From JAHBNG01 sp039028975 (GTDB lineage: Bacteria; Chloroflexota; Anaerolineae; Caldilineales; Caldilineaceae): a stretch of DNA of 64,000 nt. The translations under genes were made by a program, and so were the position numbers. Shown here piece after piece: positions 1 through 9,411 of this stretch. Under the pieces are notes generated by a model. The model worked only from the letters and a program-made list of their open reading frames with translations, was not told where the DNA came from and did not search any database. Location of the stretch: positions 172,130 to 236,129 of the forward strand of contig JBCCHB010000004.1 of assembly GCA_039028975.1 (NCBI GenBank), written 5' to 3'. Each line of letters starts with the position of its first letter. The first letter of the stretch is position 1.

Positions 1-2956
1 CAGCAATAATACATAGGGGCTGTTGAGTGGGTTTTGGCTTCCTGAGATGACCTGGTCTGTCTGGTCCATAACAGTCATGTGTAAATGGGGCGCGGCGGCC
101 TCGGCTTGCTGGATGATGGCTAGGTCCTGAGCAATCAACCCGAGGAGAGCTGTCTGGCGAGCGCTCTCAATTTGGGCAAGGGTGGGCATATCGCTGCTGA
201 CCGTCGCCGCAAAGCGGCTCTCCCAGTGGCTCTGATAGTGATCATAGGGGGAATATTCGTTCCCAAAGGGTGAGAAACCGTCAATACCATAGCGGGATTT
301 GAGCAGCTCCCGGTCGAGCAGGAAGAAGGTACGGGCAAAGCCGGGATCCTGGGCACCCAAGGCAAAGACCGATTCATCTACAATGCTCAGCCCAATCATG
401 CTTGGTATGACTTGGCCATCTTGGCTGGTACGAAGGGTTAAGTGGGCGAGATCGCCAGGTCGATAGACTTCTTGATCCATCTCAACATCGATTTGCATAG
501 GAGCTGGGTTAATTAGAATCAGCCGCTGGTCACTAACAAGCGAGGCCGAACCAGCATTGGGTCCTGCGGCGATGAATGTGGCCCGCACGCTGATGGTCCC
601 CAGGAGAGAGGGATCCACATCGATGGTTGCCTGGGCATGGCCATCTTGTACTTGAGCAGAGGCAACGCTAACGGTCTGGTCGGCCTTGCTCACCTCGATA
701 AAGACATTGCTATTCTGGGTAAGAGTGGGTGGTCCAGCGACGCGAATGTCTAGGTTTAGGGGTTGGCCAACAGCAATCTCGGGGCTCTCAGGTTGCATAA
801 GGATACCAAGTGCAGCTTCTCGGACGGGTAGGCGCAATTCGGCACTACCTTCCAATGCCTTGCCACGACTACCCATCGTTTCATAGCGGATAAAGAGAGA
901 GCGGTCGGTCTGAATCCAATGGTTGCGACGGCGCTGCATGGCGATGGCCTGCTTCAGGCGTTTGGCCGAAGGGATGTCCTGCCATAGCTTGACGGTAGCC
1001 AAGCCGAATTCATCGGTCTCAATTTCTACCGGCGACTCGAACTGTCCTTTGGTCGAGGCGTCTAGCTCTGATTCACTTTGGCCTGACTCAATATGGTCTG
1101 ATTCAGTCAGGTCTGGCTCAATGGTAATTGTCGTTTGGGCAGGGCGGCCATCAGGGTAGGATGCCTGAATGTAAACCAGATTCTCCAGCCCCGGTTGCAT
1201 GATGCCCGATTCAGGGACGGCTTTGATAATCAGATCTTGCTCGGCCAATAGTATCTGCTCTTCAACTCGTTCCACGTGGTCTGCAGGATCGATGACACTT
1301 ATCTCCAACTCCACTTGGCTTGTACTATTGTCCAGCTTGTTGCGAAAGGTATCTGGCAATGTGACATCGTAAGCATATCGTCCAGACTCATCGGTCTCCC
1401 CCTTGATCTCGAAGACTTCTTTAGTCTCCTGGCTATTTACCGAGATGGGAGCGAATCCTTTGATAATCACCTGGCCACCTGCCACTGGCTTGCCAAAGAA
1501 GTAGGTGGCATCAACGGTGCCGCTGGCGCGCTTACCAGGCCGGTAGAAGGCTTTGGTACTTTGATAAGCAATTTCAAAACGAGGCAGGGTATAGGGCTTT
1601 ACCTCTACAACCCGACTGCTGGTTGTCCCTTTAATATTGACCATTAATGTATAGTCACCGCTGGTGGCCTGGGTGTCTAGTTCTACATCAAAGGTGGCAA
1701 TGCCATAGTCAGAGGTTGCAAGCTCTTCTTTGAGAATGGTATTGCCTCTGGGCCCTCGCACCGTGAGCGATGCCTGATCTGTCTCGATTGGCTTATGAGA
1801 GACGGAATCGAGGACCAACGCACGCATATGGATGGTCTGGCCTGGCTGGTAGACCGGTTTATCGGTGGAGACAAGGACGCTGCTCTTGCGAACAACGTTG
1901 TACCGTTGGTGCAGTTGGGCTTCGCCATGCTCAGTTTCGGCCGTAATCTGTAGTTGCAGGCTTTTGGCTTCCCAGCCGGGAATGCTGGGGGTAAAGCGAA
2001 CCTCAAACGCGCCGTCCTCATCAGTTACCCCTTCGGCGAACTTCTTCTTTCCATTTTCGACGGCAATAGACGCGCCAGCCGCGGGACGGTCATTGACGTA
2101 GTCCCACACATGGATCAACTGAGAGGTGGGTTGGTTCAGCGCAATTGTGTTGCTCCGATTTCCAATCAACGAGATGCCAACCGAGGGCTTGATATCGATG
2201 GTGCGGTTGAAACGTGCTTCGCCTACGAAGGTCTGAGCACGCACATCCATCGTCACCTGACCTCCTTGAAGCCTGCCCGGAACAGGTATATCAAAAGAGA
2301 CCAACCCCTCTTCATCGGTAAACCCACTGAAGATCTCCTTTACCCGCTCGCCAGCAAAGTAGGTAAAGACCTGTACGTCGCTAAAGCTGGCTGGCTCATC
2401 ATGGACATTGTCATGAACATGGATGGTAAAGCGCTCCGATCCACCGGAGAAGATGGCACCAACGTTCTTGACGACCTCGATGGTTGCGTGGGGAATCAGC
2501 GTAATTCGTTGGGTTATTTTCGATGTGAACGTTCCAGATTCGGCAGCGATCTCGAGCCTGATTTCACCATGGAAAACCGATTCAGGCACCTCAAAGCTGA
2601 CGTTCGTCGGCTCTTCAAAAAATACATAGTCGTTGAAAATGACTCGAGGTTGTTGGCCTGGAAGATAGCCAATAGCCTCTACATAGCTGCCATCACTTTC
2701 GTCTGCATCCGCTTTGCTGACAAGTAGATCCAAGCTGACTTGGCCACCAGGTGCTACAGCCGTTGTCACATTCTGGGTTTTAATTTTTAATCGACTGGTT
2801 GGATTGGATTGGCGGGTACAACCGGTGATGGAGAGGCAAATTAGGACAATCAGGGTCAGAATCAATCCGCTCCTGTTGAAGTTATTTCTGCAGGGGCCAA
2901 CAAAAAGGCGTAGGCAAGATCCTGGATGATCTCGCAGAGAAAGAGTTCTGTACATG
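1..2956 (-). CDS. Alpha-2-macroglobulin-like lipoprotein, N-terminal part (runs off the left edge)
   Basis: Reading the minus strand from the ATG at 2956 gives one frame open for about 985 codons to the window edge, so the gene is partial at its C-terminus. The start has a GGAGG ribosome binding site 8 nt upstream. The N-terminus has a hydrophobic segment ending in ITGC, a lipobox, near residue 46, so the protein is probably anchored to the membrane on the outside. Repeated beta-sandwich segments follow, including the MG2-type motif STDKPVYQPGQ near residue 362 and a second YRPGD motif further on, typical of bacterial A2M protease-trapping proteins. The region around GLSIVDESVFAL marks the end of the N-terminal half. 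The thioester motif, if present, lies beyond the edge. An inserted Glu/Ser-rich stretch (ESDHIESGQSESELD) may be the bait or a linker. Plus-strand ORFs here are antisense shadows. Confidence 0.88.
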
Positions 2957-3607
2957 GGTCTAACCTCCAAAGAAAAAGGTAGGTCTATGCGAAGGTAACA
3001 TCATCAAATAACACTTAAGCCATTCCGAGAAAATAAGTAGCCTGGAAGAGTCGCTCTCTGACGCCAGCTTCAATCAGGTCGAGCCGCTTTAGAGAATACT
3101 TCCTCCACTGATTTATGGGAATTCTATTTCTTGGAACAGCCTTAGAGAAGCCCAGCATAGAAAAATTTATCGGCAGACATGGTGGGGCATGCCTGGCCCT
3201 ACCTTAGCTGGAGACTAGGTACACATCAAGCCCCAGATGTGTATCATACTGGCTCTACCAGAGTGAATGTACCATTAGATGGTACATATATACTTCTCCA
3301 GAAAAGTCTTGTTCGGACTCTTGACTCCCCCACTCTGAAAATTTCTGAGAAGGGAGGATAGAACTTTTCTGGCCATCTATGGATGATACACAGGGGATGG
3401 CTATCCGGAGTTATGCACCTTGCACAAACGTAAGGTTAATGTGAAAAATTTGTAACACCTTTAATAGTTTGAGTCCTATATAATCATACTCGGCTCTGTT
3501 TGCAAACAGATGTCTGCTCACTGCAATCATTCTTATTCTGACCAATACGTACCTGCACAACTTATTTGACACTCATTCCTAAACATAACACCCAATCGAG
3601 AAGAGCA
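2957..3607. other. Divergent intergenic region with R1 copy A and a partial R2 end
   Basis: This is the regulatory space between the divergent A2M gene and the response regulator. It holds R1 copy A (3298-3372) and, at about 3486-3510, a reversed fragment resembling the R2 right end (ATACTCGGCTCTGTTTG). A TATAAT hexamer at 3479-3484 could be a -10 box for the response regulator, but no well-spaced -35 was found. Confidence 0.5.
3298..3372 (-). repeat. R1 dispersed palindromic repeat, copy A
   Basis: The copy starts CCAGAAAAGTCTTGT and ends GAACTTTTCTGG, so its ends are inverted repeats. Its reverse complement matches copies C and D along the whole length, including the inner PyCACTCTG block and the flanking TATACTTCT. 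It lies in the A2M/response-regulator intergenic region. Confidence 0.8.
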
Positions 3608-4378
3608 ATGCACCCTCAACAGGCAAAACTTCTATTGGTCGATTCTGATCACGCATTAGTCGATCTCCTTAAATTATCGATTCAAAAATATGGATATATT
3701 CCTATATGCGCCTACTCGGCTGAAGAAGGCCTCGAATGCTTTCTCACGGAACAGATTGATCTCATTCTGTTAGAAGTCGCCCTACCCGGTATGAATGGCT
3801 TTGATTTCTGTAAGACAATTCGACGACAATCTGATATACCCATTATTGCCCTTTCAGCACTGACCAGCACCCAGGATATCATCAACATGCTGGATTCGGG
3901 TGCGGATGAATATCTAACGAAGCCCTTTCAATTTGCCCATTTAGAAGCCCTCATCATGGCCCAGCTTCGACGCCGTTCTTGGGATAAGCGGGAACCCATT
4001 ACAGCGAAAAGAGCGATTGGCATTGGGCCAATTAGCCTAGATGAGGAAAACCGCACGGCAACGTTCTATGAAAATGACATCAAGCTGTCTGCGAAGGAGT
4101 TCCAAGTTCTTGAGTGCCTAATCCGTCGACCTGACCAACCGATTTCAGTTTCTGAACTTTATGAAGAGGTATGGGGTAATTGTAATGGGCAAGAGAGTTC
4201 GACGGTGACAACCACTATCCAAAGATTGCGTTCAAAGCTTGAATCTGACACCGCTGTTCCAGACCTAATCGTAACGATGCGTGGCTATGGCTACAAGCTG
4301 TCACTCGCGCCTCTTCTTCAGATGGATCAGCTTCGTTTCGATAGCTCTCTCTATCGTCAGATGGATCCGCTAGGATAA
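3608..4378 (+). CDS. OmpR/PhoB-type response regulator with Glu at the phosphoacceptor site
   Basis: The 256-residue protein has an N-terminal receiver domain (about residues 6-120) and a C-terminal winged-helix DNA-binding domain (about 140-245, ending MRGYGYKL). The acidic pair is present (VDSD, D12 and D14), as are the Ser/Thr position (ALSAL) and the conserved Lys (TKPF). The position that normally carries the phosphorylated Asp reads ILLEVALPG, so residue 56 (codon GAA at 3773-3775) is Glu. Glu at this site can mimic phosphorylation, so the protein may be constitutively active. No histidine kinase is adjacent. I chose the ATG at 3608 because it is preceded by a purine-rich GAGAAGAG stretch; an in-frame TTG at 3566 would add 14 residues. 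It is divergent from the A2M gene. Confidence 0.9.
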   Translation: MHPQQAKLLLVDSDHALVDLLKLSIQKYGYIPICAYSAEEGLECFLTEQIDLILLEVALPGMNGFDFCKTIRRQSDIPIIALSALTSTQDIINMLDSGADEYLTKPFQFAHLEALIMAQLRRRSWDKREPITAKRAIGIGPISLDEENRTATFYENDIKLSAKEFQVLECLIRRPDQPISVSELYEEVWGNCNGQESSTVTTTIQRLRSKLESDTAVPDLIVTMRGYGYKLSLAPLLQMDQLRFDSSLYRQMDPLG

Positions 4379-4560
4379 CTATGTCCAGCGTTGGCTTAAG
4401 CTAGATGGCACTTTGCATTCAGTTCGTATGGAACTAAGGCTCAGAAGAACAGAGGCCCATTAGCCCCTCAACCATCCGGCAAGCTCAGTACAGGTGGCAA
4501 GGTTCCATCTCAGATAAACAAAAGGTAGCCTTACACCAGTTGCCACGTAGGCGCGAAAAA

Positions 4561-4591
4561 AACACGGACAAATGCGTAGACGGTCCGTGTT
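4561..4591 (-). terminator. Rho-independent terminator facing left
   Basis: AACACGGAC (4561-4569) pairs with GTCCGTGTT (4583-4591). On the minus strand the stem is followed by a run of seven T. It would stop minus-strand transcription coming from the NTF2-like gene at 4793-5182 through R2 copy 1. Confidence 0.6.
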
Positions 4592-4702
4592 CCCTTCCAT
4601 CTGTTTGGAATAAACAACTTGGCTCCAATACGCTTGTTCCCTCAGGTAGTCAGGATAGGGACTGGGCCGCTCCGAAGTATTCACTCTTTAGCCACAAGCC
4701 TT

Positions 4703-4789
4703 CTATACCGTGGTCGTTTTGAAACAGCAGTTTTTTTGCTGCTTTACCGGAGTAACTAAACTGATGTTTTCAAACGGAGCTGAGTATAG
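4703..4789 (+). repeat. R2 dispersed palindromic repeat, copy 1
   Basis: The copy begins CTATACCGTGGTCGTTTTGA and ends TTTTCAAACGGAGCTGAGT ATAG. Its ends form imperfect inverted repeats of about 24 bp. The same two ends recur at 48655-48740 and in the secA upstream cluster. It lies just downstream of the NTF2-like gene's stop codon. Confidence 0.75.
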
Positions 4790-4792
4790 GAT

Positions 4793-5182
4793 CTAATTTA
4801 TTGTTGCTTCTACCACGTTCAGCGTATTGATATACTGTTCGAAACGAACAACTTTCCCGTCTTCAAGAGTCCAAATAGATGCAGTTGGTGCGCTCATGGA
4901 TTTGCCCGTTGCCTTGTAAGTGCCGCTGTCGTGGCCTTGAGTGATTACCTTATCCCCCGCATCAATATATGTATCCACATTTGCGGTAAAGTTTTCCCAA
5001 TCCGTACCCAGCGAATTAAAGACGCCCTCCACTACGGCATCGATTCCATTGAAGACACCACCATAAGGAATGCCCTCTGATTCTACCCACACCACGTTTG
5101 GCTCGATTACCGCCAAAACAGTGTCCATATCACCAGCAGCAAACGCCTCATATAGATTTTTGATAATCTCTACATTGTTCAT
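4793..5182 (-). CDS. SnoaL/NTF2-like family protein
   Basis: The 129-residue protein has the NTF2-like fold pattern. An N-terminal helix (NNVEIIKNLYEAFAAGDMD) precedes strands with the usual W-V/GxY spacing, and it ends with a WTLEDGKVVRFEQY segment typical of SnoaL-like polyketide cyclase/ketosteroid-isomerase relatives. The start ATG has GGAG 7-8 nt upstream. Members bind small hydrophobic ligands or act as isomerases or cyclases; no specific substrate can be read from the sequence. It is a single gene on the minus strand with a terminator about 200 nt downstream. Confidence 0.85.
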   Translation of the reverse strand: MNNVEIIKNLYEAFAAGDMDTVLAVIEPNVVWVESEGIPYGGVFNGIDAVVEGVFNSLGTDWENFTANVDTYIDAGDKVITQGHDSGTYKATGKSMSAPTASIWTLEDGKVVRFEQYINTLNVVEATIN

Positions 5183-5727
5183 AGCATTTCTCCATTACTT
5201 ACTCGTCTGATAAAATCGAAATTTCGAATGCTCTGCAGCTTCACATGTCACATATGTCATCTACAGAATAGGTGATGATTGTAACGAAAAGGGTACGAAT
5301 GTGGTGACGAGAACGTGACGAAGTAATTTAGTGCCGACTCTGTGGGGTGTCCAAAGCGTTCATCGGTCTGGATCACAAATTCGCTCTGAGAACCTCCTTA
5401 AAGAGTAAGCCGTAAATACATTGTGCGTTCCATTCGGGTGTAACCTGTCAAATGACCAAGTTATTTCATTCTCGATTCTAAACTGATAATTATTCCCGGA
5501 AGCGCCTATAGAACGTTAATGTTAAATTAATGAGTCAGGTACAAAATTGAGTACTCAGCAGAGGATGCGTTGCATCTGTATCCAAGCGCAATGTCAATGA
5601 GGCACTCTTGAGTTCTGCTCAGGACAATTCTGAGCAAAGCCCAAGAGATGATACTAGGATCGAATTGGTGTCTACCAAGTATCAAAACAGTCTGACAGAG
5701 ACGACTACAGACAAGGGAGACGACAAA
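5183..5727. other. Intergenic region upstream of the SARP regulator
   Basis: The region separates the divergent NTF2-like and SARP genes. It contains a shared motif at 5560-5596 (AGAGGATGC, gap, GCATCTGTA, then a CCAAGCGCAATGTCA tail) that recurs upstream of clpC at 16517-16553. An in-frame TTG at 5608 could extend the SARP protein by 40 residues, but that extension is low-complexity and lacks a good ribosome binding site. Confidence 0.4.
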
Positions 5728-8700
5728 ATGACTGGTGTATTGAAGTTGAGGTTACTGGGCAGTCCAGAAGTTAATCTTGACGAAGAACCGATTAAAGGTT
5801 TCCGGTCTAACAAGGCACGTGCCCTTCTTTACTATCTAGCAGTCACAAGACAGCCTTTTCAACGCCCAATGCTGGCAGGTCTGTTGTGGGGCGGCGTTGA
5901 AGAGAGTCACGCCCGTCGAAGTCTCAATCAGACATTAAGCAATTTGCGCCAACTGGTTGGCGATCACCTAATGATTGAACGTGAACGCGTGGCCTTTGAC
6001 TCTTCTAGCAGTCATTGGTTAGACATTACCATCTTTGAACAGGGAACCCAATGTAAAGAACGGAGAGATGTTGTTGAGAGCATTGACCTTTACAGGGGTG
6101 ATTTCTTAGAAGGATTCTACGTTCAAGATGCGCCTGAATTTGAGCAGTGGGTGTTGGTAGAGCGGGCCCGTTTGCGTGAGCTGGCGTTGGACAAGCTCAA
6201 CTGGTTATTGGAGAGCTACCAAGCAAAGCATGAGTGGTCAGCAGCCATTCGCTATGCTCGACGTATTCTCACGCTAGAACCCTGGAGAGAGGAAACTCAT
6301 CATCAACTCATGCTAATGTTGGCTCAAAGTGGTCAACGTAGTGCAGCATTGGCCCAATTTGAGATCTGCCAACAAGTGCTCATGGAAGAACTAAGTGTTG
6401 AGCCAGATAGAGCGACAGTCCAGTTAGCTGATCAGATCCGTGCAGGCAGGCTTGAAACGGTCTTCAGCCATTCATCAACACTGAATGACCACCATGCGAT
6501 TGGGCAGGAGTCGAATAATCAGCTCCCAAATAATCAGATCCCGGCTTACTCACTTACCGCCCCAACACCGTATAGTCTCCCAATTGCCCATGGTGAGGTC
6601 GAAGAGAAAATTCCCAAACAGCTCCTCAAGCTGCCGAAAGCACCCACTACTTTTGTTGGGCGGGTGCAGGAGGTCACGTTGCTTAGTCGGCTGATTCAGG
6701 AGGAACCAGAATGTAGGCTCCTTACATTAGTCGGGCCAGGGGGTATGGGAAAAACCCGATTAGCAGTTGAAGTCGCGCGGAAAATCTACGAAGACCTAAA
6801 GGCGGCAAAGCATGAGATAGGTCTCTTCGCAGATGGTATTTGTTTTGTGCCGCTTCATGCGCTTACCGTACTCTCTGACATAGCCCCTGCCATTGCGGAA
6901 GTGCTTGAATTTCGATTTTCTGGCAATGCAATACCTGATGATCAGCTTTTAAGCTATTTGAGCCAGAAACGGCTACTTTTAATCCTGGACAATTTCGAAC
7001 ATCTCTTGGCAGGTGCAGAATTTGTTTCTCGCATTCTAGCTGAGGCACCTCATGTTAAAATCATAGTAACCACTCGTGAAACACTCCGGCTGCAGGAAGA
7101 ATGGCTCCATTCGGTTAATGGTATGAGCCTGTCCTCAGCGCCCGATGAAGTGGATATAGCTGAGGCAAGTGATGCGGTTACACTATTTTTGAAAAGGGCT
7201 AAACGAACACAGATCGCCTTTGATGGAAAACAGGAAGTGGACGAAGTCGCTCAGATTTGCCACCTGCTAAGTGGTATGCCTTTAGGTATCGAGTTGGCTG
7301 CAGCCTGGACTAATGTTCTATCCAGCCAAGAGATTCGTAAAGAGATTGAGCGTAGCCTCGAATTTCTTACCACGTCGCTGCAGAATGTACCGGAGCGACA
7401 TCGCAGTTTGGTTGCTATTCTGGAGCAGACGTGGCAGCGTTTAACGGCGGAAGAAGAGCAAGTCCTTGGCAAATTTTCCATCTTCCGCGGCAGTTGTACC
7501 TTGGAGGCAGCACAGGAAGTGGCAGGGGCGGCCCTATCAACGCTCGCCCTGCTTGTAGAGAAGGCACTACTGCGCCGCCTCCACAATGGGCGCTATGAGA
7601 TGCATGAATTAATCCGCCAATTTGCCGCCGACAAGGCAGCCGCAGGTCATCAAACAGCCGAGGCCCAAGCCAGCCACACGGACTACTTTGCAGAATTTAG
7701 CGCCGCCTATGCACCATCTAGGCTTCCCCAGAGCGGAGGCGGATCCGCTTCTGACAGGTTAAACCAGTTGCGTATAGAGTTTGGCAATGTGCAAGCTGCC
7801 TGGTCCACGTCTGTCCAAAAACAGTGGATGGAGCCGCTTATGTTGATGGCAGAACCAATGGCACGCTTATATGAAGCAGAAGCCCGCTACACTGAAGGGA
7901 CAACGCAACTTCAAAATGCCGCCCAAGTTTTGCAGGCTCATGCTGGACGTCCTGAAATCGCTCAGACACTCGCTGGCATCAATGGATGGCTTGGACGGTT
8001 TCAGTTGCCTCTCCGCCTGCTTGCCCAAGCAGAATCCTACTACTTAGAGCAGAGAACTCTTGCGCAACGAGTCGGAGACAAACAAGAATACGCCACAGCT
8101 CTAGCCGGACTCTCTCGGGTAGCCATGGATCAAGGCCGGCCTATAGATGCCGAGGCATTGGCCCAATCTGCCCTGGACGAACTTAAGGTGGGGGGGAAGA
8201 GTCGGGCGCTTGTGGATGCCCATCATGCGTTGGGTATTACCCATTTGGCCCGGGGGAATTCAGAGCTAGCAGAAGCTCATTTTAGCGAAGCAGTTGCTAC
8301 AGGGCAAGCATTAGGAGACAATGAGATTATCCTCCCATCGCTCATCAACCTTGGCTTTGCCGCGTTGAATGCTGGCGAGTATGATAAGAGCAAGCGAGTT
8401 TTGGTAGAGGCATTAGAATTGGTCCAAACTACAGCCTGCAAGAGTGAATTGAGCAGACTCTACTATCGCCTGGGGAGGACGTGCGAAACAATTGGAGAGA
8501 ATCAAGAGGCGCTACACTACCTTCGCAGGGCCAGAGAGATTGGAACCCACGAAGGAAATATCTATCTCGTGGGTACAGTTGACAGATCCATTGGTGATAT
8601 CCACCGGCGCCTAGGAGATCGCATACAGGCCCGCGCCTACTTAAACCAGGCATTAGAAGCTGGCTATCAGATTGAGCTAACCTCCAGTATTGGTTTGAGC

Positions 8701-9216
8701 CTCTCCTCTTTGGCCATGTTAGAGGAAGAAGAGGGGCATGAGGAACTTGCCGCACAATATCTTAACGAAGCGACAGACTTAGGTAGACAGAGTGGCAGAA
8801 AGGGAGACGCGCTCTTCTGTTTGGCGAATTTGGCACGAGTCCAGGTACGAATGGGGATGCCAGAAAAGGCCCATCAGTCACTGAGGTTAGCTTTGGCAGA
8901 GATCAAACCTGGCTCATTCCATGATGCTACACTAATCTGGCTGCTCTCTGCTGCTATGTACCTCAACGAATCATTCATACCTGGCGAAACAGAGAAGTCT
9001 ACCTCAGCCCATGAAATTTTCACCTTCGTTTGTCAGCAGCCAGCGATTACAGCGGCGACACGTGCATTGACTTGTACTATCGGCATAGAGTACGGCTTTG
9101 ATCCGGATACCACGCACTTGGAATCGGTGGATACTGTAGAGCCGTTAACGAGCAGAGAAGAGATGAAAAGCGAACATCTGGTGGATCGGATAGCACAACA
9201 ATTAGGTTTGATATAA
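5728..9216 (+). CDS. SARP-type regulator: winged helix + BTAD + NB-ARC/AAA ATPase + TPRs (AfsR-like)
   Basis: The protein is about 1,162 residues long. The N-terminus (LKLRLLGSPEV) is an OmpR-like winged helix. A bacterial transcriptional activator domain (BTAD) follows, to about residue 245. A STAND-class NTPase follows, with Walker A GPGGMGKT near residue 336 and Walker B LLLILDNFEH. From about residue 650 the protein is made of TPR-like helical repeats. Such proteins integrate a ligand or partner signal through the TPRs and ATPase and then activate transcription. I chose ATG 5728 because GGGAG lies 8 nt upstream; the longer TTG start at 5608 is less likely. No pathway-specific target is adjacent. 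Confidence 0.9.
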   Translation: MTGVLKLRLLGSPEVNLDEEPIKGFRSNKARALLYYLAVTRQPFQRPMLAGLLWGGVEESHARRSLNQTLSNLRQLVGDHLMIERERVAFDSSSSHWLDITIFEQGTQCKERRDVVESIDLYRGDFLEGFYVQDAPEFEQWVLVERARLRELALDKLNWLLESYQAKHEWSAAIRYARRILTLEPWREETHHQLMLMLAQSGQRSAALAQFEICQQVLMEELSVEPDRATVQLADQIRAGRLETVFSHSSTLNDHHAIGQESNNQLPNNQIPAYSLTAPTPYSLPIAHGEVEEKIPKQLLKLPKAPTTFVGRVQEVTLLSRLIQEEPECRLLTLVGPGGMGKTRLAVEVARKIYEDLKAAKHEIGLFADGICFVPLHALTVLSDIAPAIAEVLEFRFSGNAIPDDQLLSYLSQKRLLLILDNFEHLLAGAEFVSRILAEAPHVKIIVTTRETLRLQEEWLHSVNGMSLSSAPDEVDIAEASDAVTLFLKRAKRTQIAFDGKQEVDEVAQICHLLSGMPLGIELAAAWTNVLSSQEIRKEIERSLEFLTTSLQNVPERHRSLVAILEQTWQRLTAEEEQVLGKFSIFRGSCTLEAAQEVAGAALSTLALLVEKALLRRLHNGRYEMHELIRQFAADKAAAGHQTAEAQASHTDYFAEFSAAYAPSRLPQSGGGSASDRLNQLRIEFGNVQAAWSTSVQKQWMEPLMLMAEPMARLYEAEARYTEGTTQLQNAAQVLQAHAGRPEIAQTLAGINGWLGRFQLPLRLLAQAESYYLEQRTLAQRVGDKQEYATALAGLSRVAMDQGRPIDAEALAQSALDELKVGGKSRALVDAHHALGITHLARGNSELAEAHFSEAVATGQALGDNEIILPSLINLGFAALNAGEYDKSKRVLVEALELVQTTACKSELSRLYYRLGRTCETIGENQEALHYLRRAREIGTHEGNIYLVGTVDRSIGDIHRRLGDRIQARAYLNQALEAGYQIELTSSIGLSLSSLAMLEEEEGHEELAAQYLNEATDLGRQSGRKGDALFCLANLARVQVRMGMPEKAHQSLRLALAEIKPGSFHDATLIWLLSAAMYLNESFIPGETEKSTSAHEIFTFVCQQPAITAATRALTCTIGIEYGFDPDTTHLESVDTVEPLTSREEMKSEHLVDRIAQQLGLI

Positions 9217-9372
9217 GTATATTTAGCTCTGTTATATAGATATTCAGATAATGTTTTTCCATGAATCATCATAGCCAGTCAGCATTTCAGCTTGTCAGCC
9301 AGAGCGTGGATCCGCTGTCAAGCCGAAACGGAATCAACGATAGGAACATCTTTTTCTGAAAGGCTATAGATA

Positions 9373-9394
9373 GCCAGAACAGAACTGTTCTGGC
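9373..9394. terminator. Perfect hairpin between convergent genes
   Basis: GCCAGAACAG and CTGTTCTGGC form a 10-bp stem around AA. It sits between the converging SARP and TPR genes. There is no T-run, so a terminator role is only suggested. Confidence 0.4.
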
Positions 9395-9411
9395 ATTCCA
9401 ATTAGGTCCAC

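Noticed and set aside
1954..2727. Plus-strand ORF of 257 codons
   Set aside because: It lies antisense inside the A2M gene, whose long frame, lipobox and ribosome binding site are clear. It has no recognised domain.
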